This document shows positions 53,779 to 62,237 of a DNA stretch of 64,000 nucleotides, piece by piece. Every line of letters starts with the position of its first letter. Position 1 is the stretch's first letter. This DNA is from Gammaproteobacteria bacterium (GTDB taxonomy: Bacteria > Pseudomonadota > Gammaproteobacteria > Steroidobacterales > Steroidobacteraceae), in contig JANYLM010000125.1 of NCBI GenBank assembly GCA_025357835.1, positions 29,595 to 93,594 of the forward strand, written 5' to 3'. The translations under genes and the position numbers were made by a program. The notes under the pieces were generated by a model that was given only the letters and a program-made list of their open reading frames with translations, searched no databases and was not told where the DNA came from.

Positions 53779-55821
53779 GTGCAAAGCGCAACTAGAAAGA
53801 GTGAGTCCGCCGCGTCGGAACCCACGGGACGAAAGTCAGAATCTGCGCCGAAGAAAGCCAAGCTCTCGGTGCTCCTGATTACCCGAGACGACACGCTGTG
53901 GCCGCAGATCGGTGTGCACCTAGGCAGCGAGTTGGTGCCGAAGCAGGTCGACTCCGTCGAGGAGTTGATCACGGCGACGCCGTCGGGACAGGCCGCCATT
54001 GTCCTCTGGGACGCAAGAAATCAAGCCGATGTTGCCGCGGTGTTATCCCGCCTGCAATTGCATTCGCCGCGCTTTGCGGTAGTCGCTCTGGACGAGGCGA
54101 GCAGCGCCCAGGTGTGGACCAACCCCATTGGGCTCAGGCAAGTTGTCGCTCATGTAGCCGTGCCGGTTCCGGCCGCCAGCTTGAAGCTTGCCGTCGAGAG
54201 CGCACACGAGGAAGTCAATGCGCGGGTGGCCTTGCTCGGCGACGCCGACGCCGCGCCGTCCCGTGCAACGGCGCCGGGAGCGCCCTCCAATCCGCGGCGT
54301 ATTCCTTGGATTCCGGCGTCCGTCGCCTTGGGAGTACTCATCGCAGGCGCGGTGGCCTATGTTGTTATGCGGCCCGGCCCCTCAGTTAAACCCGCGCCGG
54401 CCGCGAGCCCGGTGCATGCGACGCAACAGGCCGCCAAGGCGCCTGTGGCTACCGACGAGAAGATTGATCTGCTCATCGAGAAAGCGCAGCAGGCCATGCT
54501 CGAGCGGCACTTCATCGACCCGGCGGACGGCAGCGCGCTGACACTTTATAGAAATGCCTTGCTGCTCGATCCGAACAACGGCGAGGCGCATCAGGGATTG
54601 CAGCGCCTTGCTGAAATTTTGTTTTCGCGAGTGCAGTCGGCGCTGGACGAAAGGAAATTTGACGTGGCCTTGCAGGCGCTTGAAACCTCTCGCAGCATCA
54701 TCCCGGGCGACGCCCGCCTGGCGGCGCTGGATGCACGTATCTCGAGCCTGAAGGCCGAGTTCGGTCCGGCGCAGATTCTGGCGGCCATCAACGCCCAAAG
54801 TTTTGATCGCGCCGCGCAGCTCATCGACGAAGCAGCCCGCACCAAGTCGCTTAGCAGCGCGAAACTGACGCAGTTGCGCGATGAGCTGCGACGGCGGCAC
54901 GAAGAATCCGATGGGGCGAATTTCGCAAAGCTTATCGATACGCGCATGCAGCAGGACAAATTGACCGAGCCGCACAACGACAACGCGGCTTACTACCTGT
55001 CCCAGGCTCGTGCCGCGGGCGCAAGTGTCGCGATGCTGCAGCCGCAATATCAGGAGTTCAACAGGCGGCTGGCGCTGGCCGTGCATGCCGCCATCGATCA
55101 GCGGCGTCTCGCCGATGTGGATCGGATGCTGGCCGACTTGCGTGGCTACGCCGTTCCGGCCGCCACGGTGGCGGGCCTGCAGCACGATCTTAATGCCGCG
55201 CGCAGTCAGCAGGCTGCGGCGGTGCCCGAACAGCCGCGCTACCTGGATCTGGCGCAAGCGCGTCTCGGCCAGGGCAAAGTGACCGAGCCCGACAACGACA
55301 GCGCGCTGTTCTACGTCAATCAGCTGCGCGCCGCCGATCCTAAGAATGGCGAGCTGCCGCGGATTTCAACTGCCGTTCAGGCGCAGATTCTCGACCAAGT
55401 GCGCGCGGCGCTGGATGCCAATCAGGCGGCGAGAGCCGACGCACTAGTGCAGATGGCGGCCGGTTTGGGTGCCTCGGCGGATTTGGCCGCGCTTAGCCAG
55501 CGGCTGGCGCAGGTGAAGCAGGCAGCCGCGGGCGCGCCGGAAGTCTCGGAAGCCAGCCTGACCCGGGCCAAGCAGATCGAGCTCGACTACCCGGCGCAGG
55601 CTCAGCGCAAAAGTGTCGAGGGTTGGGTGGACCTGTCGTTCCTGGTCACAGCCGAAGGCAAGGTCACCACGGTGACAGTGCTGGATTCCAGCCCGAAGGG
55701 AGTATTTGATACGGCTGCGACGCGAGCGCTATCGCGCATGCGCTACAAGCCGATGGCACGGGACGGCAAACCCATCGCGGTCAGCACAAAATTGCGAATT
55801 GCGTTTCGCATGCCGAAGTAG
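53779..55821 (+). CDS. Receiver-like/TPR/TonB C-terminal protein, first gene of signalling operon
   Basis: The GTG at 53779 has GGAGG at seven bases; an upstream TTG at 53746 lacks this. The 680-residue product has a receiver-like domain at about 28-145 (VLLITRDD, AIVLWDARNQ with an Asp at 78), one membrane helix at about 177-197, then a long helical repeat region (MLERHFIDPADGSALTLYRNALLLDPNN), and a TonB C-terminal domain at about 603-680 (VEGWVDLSFLVTAEGKV, RALSRMRYKP). The TonB fold occurs outside Ton systems as a peptidoglycan- or partner-binding domain. No ExbB or ExbD is nearby. Spacing to the kinase gene is 12 bases. Confidence 0.8.
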   Translation: MQSATRKSESAASEPTGRKSESAPKKAKLSVLLITRDDTLWPQIGVHLGSELVPKQVDSVEELITATPSGQAAIVLWDARNQADVAAVLSRLQLHSPRFAVVALDEASSAQVWTNPIGLRQVVAHVAVPVPAASLKLAVESAHEEVNARVALLGDADAAPSRATAPGAPSNPRRIPWIPASVALGVLIAGAVAYVVMRPGPSVKPAPAASPVHATQQAAKAPVATDEKIDLLIEKAQQAMLERHFIDPADGSALTLYRNALLLDPNNGEAHQGLQRLAEILFSRVQSALDERKFDVALQALETSRSIIPGDARLAALDARISSLKAEFGPAQILAAINAQSFDRAAQLIDEAARTKSLSSAKLTQLRDELRRRHEESDGANFAKLIDTRMQQDKLTEPHNDNAAYYLSQARAAGASVAMLQPQYQEFNRRLALAVHAAIDQRRLADVDRMLADLRGYAVPAATVAGLQHDLNAARSQQAAAVPEQPRYLDLAQARLGQGKVTEPDNDSALFYVNQLRAADPKNGELPRISTAVQAQILDQVRAALDANQAARADALVQMAAGLGASADLAALSQRLAQVKQAAAGAPEVSEASLTRAKQIELDYPAQAQRKSVEGWVDLSFLVTAEGKVTTVTVLDSSPKGVFDTAATRALSRMRYKPMARDGKPIAVSTKLRIAFRMPK

Positions 55822-55833
55822 CGATACCACCCG

Positions 55834-57231
55834 ATGAGCACGCCCTCCGCAAGCACCGGTCGACTAGAGCCGACCATAAGCACCGATCGACTAGAGCCGA
55901 CCATAAGCACCGGCCGGCTAGAGCCGACCATCGCGCCAACCAAGCGCAGCGCCATCCGCTGCTTGGTCGTGCACGATGATCTGGAGTTGCGTCTGCGATT
56001 GGCGTCGCTGGCGCGCCGGGCGGTCCCCAAATTGGATGCGGATTGCATCGGCGCCGCAAGTTTCGACGCGCTGTCCGTCGAACGCATCACCGGCTACGCC
56101 GCCCTGTTGCTCATCGTCGAATTCAATCTGCGCGACAACGCCGGGGACCCGCTGGTGCGGCTCACGCGCGCGCGCGCGCAGGCGCCGCACCTACCCATAT
56201 TTGTATTCGCACGCGGCGGCGACGAGAGAAATGCCGCCCGCACCATCAAGCTGGGCGCCAATGACTACTGGCCGGTTCACTCCGTGAAGCTAGGCGAGTT
56301 GGCTGCGGCACTGCAGCCGCTGGTAGAGCCGGCAGGCGATACCGCCACCACCACCATTATCGCGGCGGCCGACCCCTGGCGACAGCCGCGGATCGCCGGC
56401 TACCGTCTGGTGAAAACCATTGCGGAATCGCCCACGGCCGCCGTGTATCTGGCCCAAAACAATGACTTGGCGCAGCCGGTCGCACTCAAGGTGCACGCGC
56501 TCAAAGGACGATACGAGGTCACCGACGCCGATCGCAAGCGCTTCACTAAGGAATGCCAAATTCTGTCGGCGCTGAATCATCGTTCGATTGCCGATGTGCT
56601 GGACTACGGCATCACCGATGACTACCTGTACCTGGCCCTGGAATATTTCCCCTGCGGCAGCATGCGCGACCGCCTGAAAAACCCGGTGAGCGAGGCCGAT
56701 GCGGTCAACTATGCGCGCCAGATCGGCGAGGCGCTTGTAGTGCTGCACGCCGCAAAGGTCGTGCATCGTGACCTTAAGCCCTCGAATTTGATGTTGACCG
56801 ACGAGAACCGCGTGATCCTGATCGACTTCGGCTCGGCGTCCATGCGGCACGCGGCGAGCGACCTGTCCAAATCCGATCTGTGCACGGGAACTCCCTACTA
56901 TGTGTGTCCGGAGCAAATCGACAGTAACGATCCGGACGCGCGGGGCGACCTCTACAGTCTCGGTGTCGTGCTCTACGAAATGTTGGTGGGCAGTCTGCCC
57001 TATGTGGGCAGCAACTTAGCCGAGATTTTCGCGGGCCACCTCTCGGGCGCCGTGCCGCGCCTGCCGCAGCGCGTTCTTCGCTACCAGCCGATCATCGATC
57101 GCCTGTTGGCCAAGAACCCCGCCGACCGCTACTCCTCGGCGGCACTATTTCTCGAGGATTTGAGCGCAGTAAGCGCGCCTATTCGAACATCCGTGGACGG
57201 AGTCAGTCATATGGGAGTGCCTAATTCATGA
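55834..57231 (+). CDS. Receiver-like plus Hanks-type Ser/Thr kinase fusion
   Basis: The 465-residue protein opens with three tandem copies of a nine-residue unit (STGRLEPTI-like). A receiver-like domain spans about 40-165: HDD at 47-49, but Glu96 (LIVEFNL) where the phospho-Asp should be, and no clear conserved Lys. The kinase domain follows at about 188-445: K219 in VALKV, HRD at 311-313, DFG at 331-333 and CPEQ in the activation segment. The glycine loop is degenerate (IAESPTAAVYLA). No membrane helix is seen. Its stop overlaps the start of the next gene by four bases. Confidence 0.9.
   Translation: MSTPSASTGRLEPTISTDRLEPTISTGRLEPTIAPTKRSAIRCLVVHDDLELRLRLASLARRAVPKLDADCIGAASFDALSVERITGYAALLLIVEFNLRDNAGDPLVRLTRARAQAPHLPIFVFARGGDERNAARTIKLGANDYWPVHSVKLGELAAALQPLVEPAGDTATTTIIAAADPWRQPRIAGYRLVKTIAESPTAAVYLAQNNDLAQPVALKVHALKGRYEVTDADRKRFTKECQILSALNHRSIADVLDYGITDDYLYLALEYFPCGSMRDRLKNPVSEADAVNYARQIGEALVVLHAAKVVHRDLKPSNLMLTDENRVILIDFGSASMRHAASDLSKSDLCTGTPYYVCPEQIDSNDPDARGDLYSLGVVLYEMLVGSLPYVGSNLAEIFAGHLSGAVPRLPQRVLRYQPIIDRLLAKNPADRYSSAALFLEDLSAVSAPIRTSVDGVSHMGVPNS
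55852..55932 (+). repeat. Three tandem 27-base repeats in the kinase N-terminus
   Basis: Units at 55852-55878, 55879-55905 and 55906-55932 encode STGRLEPTI, STDRLEPTI and STGRLEPTI. The copies are nearly identical, with three or four substitutions. Confidence 0.9.
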
Positions 57232-59432
57232 ATTCTCGTCTAGGCGGCATCTTGAAGCCGCTTCTGACACCGGCCGGCTTGCTCGTGCTGGTGGTCATTC
57301 TCGGTTTGAGCTTCGTCGCCATCGTACTCGTACCGGGCTTCGAGCTCGCCAGCGAAGTCGCGGAGACTTCGACGGCACTGAAGTTGCTGGGTGAGCAACA
57401 GCGTCATCCATCCCTCATCCGTGCCTCGCTTGAATCCATGCGTGACCGCTTAGGGGCCCGGGGTTACATTCAAGAATCCTTGGATCAATTGCGAGCCTCG
57501 AATAGCCAACTCGATCGCGGCCTGCATGAGATGACCGTGGAGCGGCCGGGGAATTGGTTCGCCTTGACGGGCGCCACCGGAGCGTCAGGCGCACCCATCG
57601 CCGGTAAGCATGCTGCCCAGCTGCTCGACGCTTGGGCAAGAGAGCTGGTGGTGTTGAAGCCGGTGCTGGCTTACCACGGCGTTCCGTATCGGGACAATGA
57701 GTCCACCGGTACCAATCTGAACGAAAGCGGACGTGATTTGGAGCGGGACCTCAATGCGGCGCTGCGCGCCAGCCGTCACGTCCTGCCGCAGCTGGACACG
57801 GAATTCACGGCTATCGCGAACGCGCTGCAATCGACCAATGTGCGTTCGGCGACTCAGCTGCGATTGGTGATGATATCGGGCTTGGTGATCGCGCTCGCTC
57901 TCGTGGTGCTGGTGACCGTATTGCTGAAAGCTCGGCAACGGCAGGAAAGCAGCCTGCGTCAGGCGCGGCAGCAGACCGCGGATATATTGCGCACGGTCAA
58001 GGATGGTTTGTTCCTACTCGACCTGAATTTGGTGATCGGCTCGGCATATTCCGGAGCTTTGGAGACGCTGTTCCAGCGCAAGGACTTTGCCGGCCTCGCC
58101 TTCGAGGACTTGCTGAAGAGCATCGTGTCGGAGCGCACTCTGGCGACGGCGCTAAAGTTCGTCAAAATCCTCTGGGCCGAACGAACCAATGAGAAACTCG
58201 TCAAGACCATCAATCCCTTAGGGGAGGTGGAGGTGCATCTCGACGCAGGCAACGGCAAATTCGACACCCGCTACCTGCAATTCGATTTTCACCGAGTGCG
58301 CGTCGACGGCGAGATGACTCATGTTTTGGTGTCCGTTTCCGACGTGACCGCCCGGGTGGATCTGGCGAACGAGCTGCAGGCCTCGCAAAGTAAGGCCCAG
58401 GGACAGGTGGATACCTTGCTGGGCATTCTGCACATCGATCCGGCACAGCTCAGCTCGTTCCTAGGCGACTCCAGCGCGGCCATGAAAATGATCAATGCGG
58501 TGCTGCGCGAGCCGGCGCGGGAGGAGGGCATGTTCCGCAAGAAGCTCGATACTCTGTTCCGGCAAGTACACTCGGTCAAGGGTGAGGCGGCCGCTCTGGG
58601 CCTGTCGTCCATCGAAAGCCGCGCGCATGCCTTCGAGGATGATTTGAAGTCGCTGAAGGAGAAGCCGGCACTGTCAGGGAATGACTTCCTGCCGCTGGTC
58701 ATCAAGCTCGACGATCTGTTGACTCATTTGCAATCCGTCGGCGACTTGGTGTCGCGCCTGTCGCGGCTGCACATTGCGCAACCCGAGGTGGTCCACACGA
58801 CCACCGCGGTACTGGAACAGGAAAAGCAGAAGCAGCCAGAAGGCAGGGCCGACAGCGGAGTCGCCGCGACCCTACAGCAATTGGCCGCGCGGGTGGCTCG
58901 CGAGAACAACAAGGAGGCGAGTCTGAAGTGCACGGGCTTCGATATGGTGCCCGAAGACTATCGGCGCACCGTCAAGGACATCGGCGTTCAGGCCGTCCGC
59001 AATGCCATCGTGCATGGCATTGAAGCGCCCGCCGAGCGCCTGTCCGTGGGCAAGGCCCAGCAAGGAATGGTGCGCCTCACATTCCAAGACGTGGGCGACT
59101 CCGGCTACAAGCTTATCGTCGAGGACGATGGTCAGGGTCTATCCACCGACCGCATCAAGGAGGTCGCGCTGAAGAAGGGGTTCATCACGGCGGAGCGGGC
59201 GCTGAGCTTGGACACCAAGCAGACCTTTGCCCTGCTGTTCCAGCCAGGATTCTCCACTGTGGAAACCGCGACTATGGACGCGGGACGGGGTGTGGGCATG
59301 AATCTGATAGCCGATCTCACCAATCAGGTGGGCGGGCGAGTATCGGTAGCGACCAGCGCCGGAAAATTTACGCGTCTGACCATGACGCTACCGCGCGCGG
59401 CCAAGCGTGCAGATGACATAGAGGCGGCGTAA
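57228..59432 (+). CDS. Membrane histidine kinase with Hpt and CheA-like ATPase, no CheW domain
   Basis: The 734-residue protein has two membrane helices (about 15-35 and 214-234) enclosing a periplasmic sensor of about 180 residues. A PAS-like domain spans about 245-385, an Hpt domain carries phosphorylatable H448 in RQVHSVKGEAAALGL, and a HATPase_c domain has N592/H596 in AVRNAIVHGIEAP, DDGQG at 633-637 and GRGVGM at 686-691. The Hpt plus ATPase layout resembles CheA, but the CheW-binding regulatory domain and the CheY-binding P2 domain are absent. The ATG overlaps the stop of the kinase gene (ATGA). The cognate receiver is CheY five bases downstream. Confidence 0.9.
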   Translation: MNSRLGGILKPLLTPAGLLVLVVILGLSFVAIVLVPGFELASEVAETSTALKLLGEQQRHPSLIRASLESMRDRLGARGYIQESLDQLRASNSQLDRGLHEMTVERPGNWFALTGATGASGAPIAGKHAAQLLDAWARELVVLKPVLAYHGVPYRDNESTGTNLNESGRDLERDLNAALRASRHVLPQLDTEFTAIANALQSTNVRSATQLRLVMISGLVIALALVVLVTVLLKARQRQESSLRQARQQTADILRTVKDGLFLLDLNLVIGSAYSGALETLFQRKDFAGLAFEDLLKSIVSERTLATALKFVKILWAERTNEKLVKTINPLGEVEVHLDAGNGKFDTRYLQFDFHRVRVDGEMTHVLVSVSDVTARVDLANELQASQSKAQGQVDTLLGILHIDPAQLSSFLGDSSAAMKMINAVLREPAREEGMFRKKLDTLFRQVHSVKGEAAALGLSSIESRAHAFEDDLKSLKEKPALSGNDFLPLVIKLDDLLTHLQSVGDLVSRLSRLHIAQPEVVHTTTAVLEQEKQKQPEGRADSGVAATLQQLAARVARENNKEASLKCTGFDMVPEDYRRTVKDIGVQAVRNAIVHGIEAPAERLSVGKAQQGMVRLTFQDVGDSGYKLIVEDDGQGLSTDRIKEVALKKGFITAERALSLDTKQTFALLFQPGFSTVETATMDAGRGVGMNLIADLTNQVGGRVSVATSAGKFTRLTMTLPRAAKRADDIEAA

Positions 59433-59437
59433 CGCAT

Positions 59438-59824
59438 ATGGATGACGGACCTAAGCGTTCTTTGAAGCTCATGATCGTGGATGATTCGAACATCATCCGC
59501 CGCCGCATCGAGCGCTCGCAGCAAATCGCCCGCTTGGAAGTGGTGGGGGCCGCGAGCAACGGGCGCGAGGCCGTGGAGCTGTTTCGCCGCACGCAACCGG
59601 ACGTGGTGACCATGGATTTGACCATGCCCGAGATGGACGGCGTGGAGTGCGTGCAAGAACTGGTGGCCATCAATTCCAAGGTGTTGATCCTGGTCGTCTC
59701 CGCTCTAGCGGACAAGGCGACGGCTGTGGATGCCATAGAAAAGGGCGCGAACGGGTTCCTGTGTAAGCCGTTTACCGATCGCCAGCTCAATGATGCATTG
59801 GAAGAGTTGTTGTCGGAGGCGTGA
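59438..59824 (+). CDS. CheY-type response regulator
   Basis: A single receiver domain of 128 residues: IVDDSNIIRRRI (acidic pair), VVTMDLTMPEMDGVE (phospho-Asp), LVVSALADKATA, and FLCKPFTDRQL (Lys). All key residues are present. It lies five bases after the CheA-like kinase and overlaps the CheX gene, and is the obvious phosphate acceptor of that kinase. Confidence 0.93.
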   Translation: MDDGPKRSLKLMIVDDSNIIRRRIERSQQIARLEVVGAASNGREAVELFRRTQPDVVTMDLTMPEMDGVECVQELVAINSKVLILVVSALADKATAVDAIEKGANGFLCKPFTDRQLNDALEELLSEA

Positions 59825-60270
59825 TGCTCAAAGAAGCAGAGATACGCACATTCATTGACGGCGCGACGAATTACTTCGAGACGTCGGCGCAGCAGGCGGC
59901 CTCCATCGGGTCGCCCTATCTGGTGACGGACGGCAACCCGGGGACCTTCGAATACACCGGCGTTATCGGCATTACCGGTGCCCGCAAGGGCATGGTGTAC
60001 TTCACCGCCCCGCGCGGCATGCTCACCGTGCTGCTGATGCGCATGCAGGAAACCGATACCAGCGACGAAAATATCAAAGACCTGGTCGGCGAAGTGGCGA
60101 ACACGATCTCGGGCAACGCCCGCCGCGACTTCGGCAAGAACTTCGTCATATCGGTGCCGCTGGTCATCGCCCACGATGCCGACAAGGTCACGGCGCCGCA
60201 TAGCCGCTCCTACGTGATTCCCATCAATTGGCGCACCCACTCTGCCAAGCTCGTGGTCTGCCTGGAATAA
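59824..60270 (+). CDS. CheX-like CheY phosphatase
   Basis: The 148-residue protein starts at ATG 59824, overlapping the CheY stop (TGATG); a GTG at 59821 is an alternative. It has the CheX/FliY pattern: EAEIRTFIDGATNYFETSA, GVIGITGARKGMVYFT, and the phosphatase-type motif SDENIKDLVGEVANTISGNARRDFG (E...N, the catalytic pair of CheX). It would dephosphorylate the CheY protein encoded just before it. Last gene of the operon. Confidence 0.88.
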   Translation: MLKEAEIRTFIDGATNYFETSAQQAASIGSPYLVTDGNPGTFEYTGVIGITGARKGMVYFTAPRGMLTVLLMRMQETDTSDENIKDLVGEVANTISGNARRDFGKNFVISVPLVIAHDADKVTAPHSRSYVIPINWRTHSAKLVVCLE

Positions 60271-60489
60271 TCCGCAGAAACGCCGCCTCGAATCCTTCCT
60301 CTCGGCAGCGGGGCATCCGGCCGCAGCCCTGCTGCATCCTTATCCGTTGCCTGACGGGCAGATTGGGTTGCTCAATTGGCCTGATATTATGGCGGTGCGA
60401 CCGCCGCCACATTCGGTCAGTGGTCGCGCGTGTGGGCCGGCGCGCTTGAATAGCCGCGAACTGCGGCTGGACGGGACTAGGGAATATTG

Positions 60490-60516
60490 GTAGAATTTAT
60501 TCTACTGAGGTAGAAT
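60490..60516 (+). promoter_or_regulatory. Inverted repeat upstream of vapBC, likely operator
   Basis: GTAGAAT at 60490-60496 and ATTCTAC at 60499-60505 form an inverted repeat with a two-base gap. A third GTAGAAT lies at 60510-60516 directly before the ATG. This fits autoregulation by the VapB-VapC complex. Confidence 0.72.
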
Positions 60517-60768
60517 ATGAGCCTTAACATCAAGGACCCTGAGGCGCACGAGCTTGCGCACAAAATCGCGCAAAAAACGGGGGAAACCATGACTCGCGCA
60601 GTCACCGAAGCGTTGCGTGAGCGTCTCGCCCGTCTAAACCGTGCGCACGCTCCGCAAGCGAAGACGGATGATCTGCTGGCCATCGGCCGCCGCTGTGCTG
60701 CAACGCTTACACAGCAGCCTGTGGATCACGCTGCCCTATTGTTTGACGAGCACGGCTTACCGAAGTGA
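60517..60768 (+). CDS. vapB: VapB-type antitoxin (Rv0623 family)
   Basis: The 83-residue protein starts MSLNIKDPEAHELAHKIAQKTGETMTRAVTEAL, the ribbon-helix-helix opening of Rv0623-type antitoxins. The C-terminus binds the toxin. The stop overlaps the toxin start by four bases (GTGA). It should neutralise VapC and repress the operon through the repeat upstream. Confidence 0.9.
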   Translation: MSLNIKDPEAHELAHKIAQKTGETMTRAVTEALRERLARLNRAHAPQAKTDDLLAIGRRCAATLTQQPVDHAALLFDEHGLPK

Positions 60769-61154
60769 TTATCGACACTTCCGCCATTATCGCGATCCTC
60801 TTCAATGAGGACGATGCCGAAGTCTACGCAGGTGCGATCACGCAGGCTGATACATGTCGCGTTTCGGCGGCGACGTTTGTCGAGGCCGCAATCGTTGTCA
60901 CGGCTCAAACAAAAAACGGCGGCGGCAGCCAGCTTGACGCCTTTCTTAGGCGCGCTGGCATCATCGTTGAACCGGTGACCGAGGAACAAGCGCACATTGC
61001 GCGGCAGGCATTCACTGATTTTGGTAAGGGCAGACACGCTGCGGGCCTTAACTATGGAGACTGCTTTTCTTATGCCCTCGCCAAAATCACAGGTGAGCCG
61101 CTGCTATTCAAGGGAAAGGATTTCGGCAAGACCGATTTACTCGCTGCCATGTAG
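60765..61154 (+). CDS. vapC: VapC-type PIN-domain ribonuclease toxin
   Basis: The 129-residue protein starts with a GTG that overlaps the antitoxin stop and has the PIN pattern: IIDTSAIIAILFNEDDAE, SAATFVEAAIVV, LNYGDCFSYALAKITGEPLLFKGKDFGKTDL. The four acidic residues of the active site (D4, E42 region, D99 and D117 region) are visible. It would cleave RNA, usually initiator tRNA or rRNA, when the antitoxin is lost. Confidence 0.93.
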   Translation: MIIDTSAIIAILFNEDDAEVYAGAITQADTCRVSAATFVEAAIVVTAQTKNGGGSQLDAFLRRAGIIVEPVTEEQAHIARQAFTDFGKGRHAAGLNYGDCFSYALAKITGEPLLFKGKDFGKTDLLAAM

Positions 61155-61433
61155 CGCGCAGGGTGCAGGCGCATCAGCTCTTTCCGCGAGGCCTAAGTTT
61201 GCCCGGCATTTCGTTCGATCTTCCACAGGGGCAACCATTCGCGTACCGCGAAGCTTTAATTTCGCAGCAGTAGCTCGAAGTGCGCTGCAGCAAGCGATCC
61301 ACAGATTCTTCATTACCGGCGCCGCGCCCCGAGCTTGACCTTGGCGACACTGCACCGTCACAACTCAGGCTGGGGCTGGCACTTAACGCACTGATTGCTA
61401 ACGTGTAATCAATGGCCTGGGTCGTCCGCGAAA

Positions 61434-62237
61434 TCAGGCGACGCTTTCCGCGCTATACCGTGCAAGGAGCCCGGTGCGCACCGCATGCCGATATACCCGC
61501 CCATAAAAGTATGCCGCGAGCAGCAATTCGACCACCGCCACCAGCGACCCATTGACCAGCAGGACCCCGGGAAAAGGCCGGCCGGCCAGCAACGCGCGCA
61601 TGCCCTCGAACACATACGAGGGCGGCAGCGCGCGCGACACCCACTGCATCCAGTGCGGCAATACGGCGAGTGGATAGAACACCGCCGCGAAGGGCGACAG
61701 CAGCGCCGGCAGGGGCCATAGCAGCCATTCGGACGCCGGGCCCAGCCGCAGCACGATGGCGCTCGAAAATATACCGAGTGAAATGCCGAACACGAACAAC
61801 ACGGTCAGAAAAGCGATCAGCGGCAGTCCCAGGGAAAAGAACTGCAAGTGAAAGACACCGGTGGCCAGCAGCACCATCACCACCACACCGACGCTGCTGG
61901 TCAGCACGCTGGTGATCACAAGGCCCGAGATGTATTCGGATATCGACAGCGGCGAGGCGAACAGATTCAGGAAATTCCGCGACCAAACATCTTCGAGGAA
62001 AGCGGTCGCGACACCTTGCATGATGCGCGTGCAGAAATCCCATAGGAGCACTCCACCCAACAGGGTGGGCACGAAATTCATGCCGCTGCCGCTCACCGTA
62101 TTGAGATAGCGAGTAATGAAGCCCCACAGCACGATGTCGATGGCCACCCAGGTCACCATGGGAAACAGGCGCACCGGGCTGCCGCGCAACAAGTAGATTT
62201 GCCGCAGCACGATGCCGGCGATGGGGCGCAGCTTCAT
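61434..62237 (-). CDS. ABC-2-type exporter permease
   Basis: The 267-residue protein has six membrane helices and the ABC-2 pattern (RLFPMVTWVAIDIVLWGFIT, GGVLLWDFCTRIMQGVATAFLEDVWSRNFLNLFASPLS, ALPPSYVFEGMRALL). Its start overlaps the ATPase stop (ATGA). Exports an unknown substrate; drug, polyketide or lipid exporters are the common choices. Confidence 0.92.
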   Translation of the reverse strand: MKLRPIAGIVLRQIYLLRGSPVRLFPMVTWVAIDIVLWGFITRYLNTVSGSGMNFVPTLLGGVLLWDFCTRIMQGVATAFLEDVWSRNFLNLFASPLSISEYISGLVITSVLTSSVGVVVMVLLATGVFHLQFFSLGLPLIAFLTVLFVFGISLGIFSSAIVLRLGPASEWLLWPLPALLSPFAAVFYPLAVLPHWMQWVSRALPPSYVFEGMRALLAGRPFPGVLLVNGSLVAVVELLLAAYFYGRVYRHAVRTGLLARYSAESVA

